Positions 34,484-34,612 of a stretch of DNA of 34,612 bases are shown piece by piece. Made by a program: the position numbers and the translations under genes. Within the stretch, counting starts at the first letter, position 1, and every line of letters starts with the position of its first letter. The notes below the pieces were generated by a model. It did not search any database, was not told where the DNA came from, and saw only the letters and a list, made by a program, of their open reading frames with translations. The DNA is from Akkermansia muciniphila (GTDB lineage Bacteria; Verrucomicrobiota; Verrucomicrobiia; Limisphaerales; UBA9464), in the NCBI GenBank assembly GCA_945861565.1, contig CAMAUY010000056.1:1-34612 (forward strand). Direction: 5' to 3'.

Positions 34484-34612
34484 TCAAAGGTAAGTTTCCA
34501 TAGATCGCCGTAAATGCGGCAGGGCATCCGCCCAGCGCATATCCGTGAGAATGCCATTCCGCAAGGTCCTGATAAACTGCGCGGTCAACTGCACGATTGC
34601 GGGCAGCAACTT
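34484..34612 (-). CDS. 3' end of an unidentified gene (cut by window end)
   Basis: Reading on the minus strand from the window end gives 42 residues in frame, beginning KLLPAIVQLTAQFIRTLRNG and ending RRSMETYL, before a TGA at 34486-34484. The sequence looks like a helical protein C-terminus and has no stop in this stretch. The family cannot be named from so little. It converges with the nucleotidyltransferase gene. Confidence 0.45.
   Translation of the reverse strand, partial: KLLPAIVQLTAQFIRTLRNGILTDMRWADALPHLRRSMETYL

Overview
The window looks like a chromosomal segment of a GC-rich bacterium of the Planctomycetes-Verrucomicrobia group, most likely Verrucomicrobiota of the Pedosphaera/Limisphaera kind. 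The signs are a paired DUF1592-family cytochrome and DUF1552 protein, DUF1080 and ThuA proteins, Tat-exported Gfo/Idh/MocA oxidoreductases, a tmRNA tag of ANTELALAA, and mostly weak Shine-Dalgarno sequences. This placement is an inference from gene families read by eye; no database was searched.

Region 1 (1-1366): the cut 3' end of an unknown gene, a 5'-truncated SGNH-hydrolase fragment, and a small two-helix membrane protein on the minus strand. Region 2 (1367-13314) is the outstanding part: one 11.25 kb gene for a 3749-residue secretin. It has a signal peptide, an N0/STN domain, 40 consecutive secretin N-type domains by my segmentation, and an intact C-terminal secretin barrel. A lipoprotein gene follows it. 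No secretion ATPase, inner-membrane platform or pseudopilin gene lies nearby. Region 3 (13315-19817): a secreted protein of unknown role, then a minus-strand pair encoding a cytochrome-c/LamG/DUF1592 protein and a DUF1552 protein.

Region 4 (19890-24406) is core-like: tmRNA (ssrA), a coiled-coil zinc-ribbon protein, recN, a metallo-beta-lactamase-fold hydrolase and a PlsC-type acyltransferase. Region 5 (24469-29177): a His-rich DUF1080 lipoprotein, mogA, an MFS transporter with a clear intrinsic terminator, and a cytosolic Gfo/Idh/MocA oxidoreductase. The last two plausibly belong to sugar uptake and oxidation. Region 6 (29478-33264): a large lipoprotein of unknown function, then a ThuA-Gfo/Idh/MocA pair with stronger Shine-Dalgarno sequences than their neighbours. 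Region 7 (33265-34612) is repeat-rich: REP-like hairpins, a nucleotidyltransferase gene that appears cut short by an inverted-repeat element, and the 3' end of an unidentified minus-strand gene.

The main candidate for an undescribed system is the giant secretin with its lipoprotein. The array shows a two-domain (459 bp) tandem duplication, which indicates how it grew.
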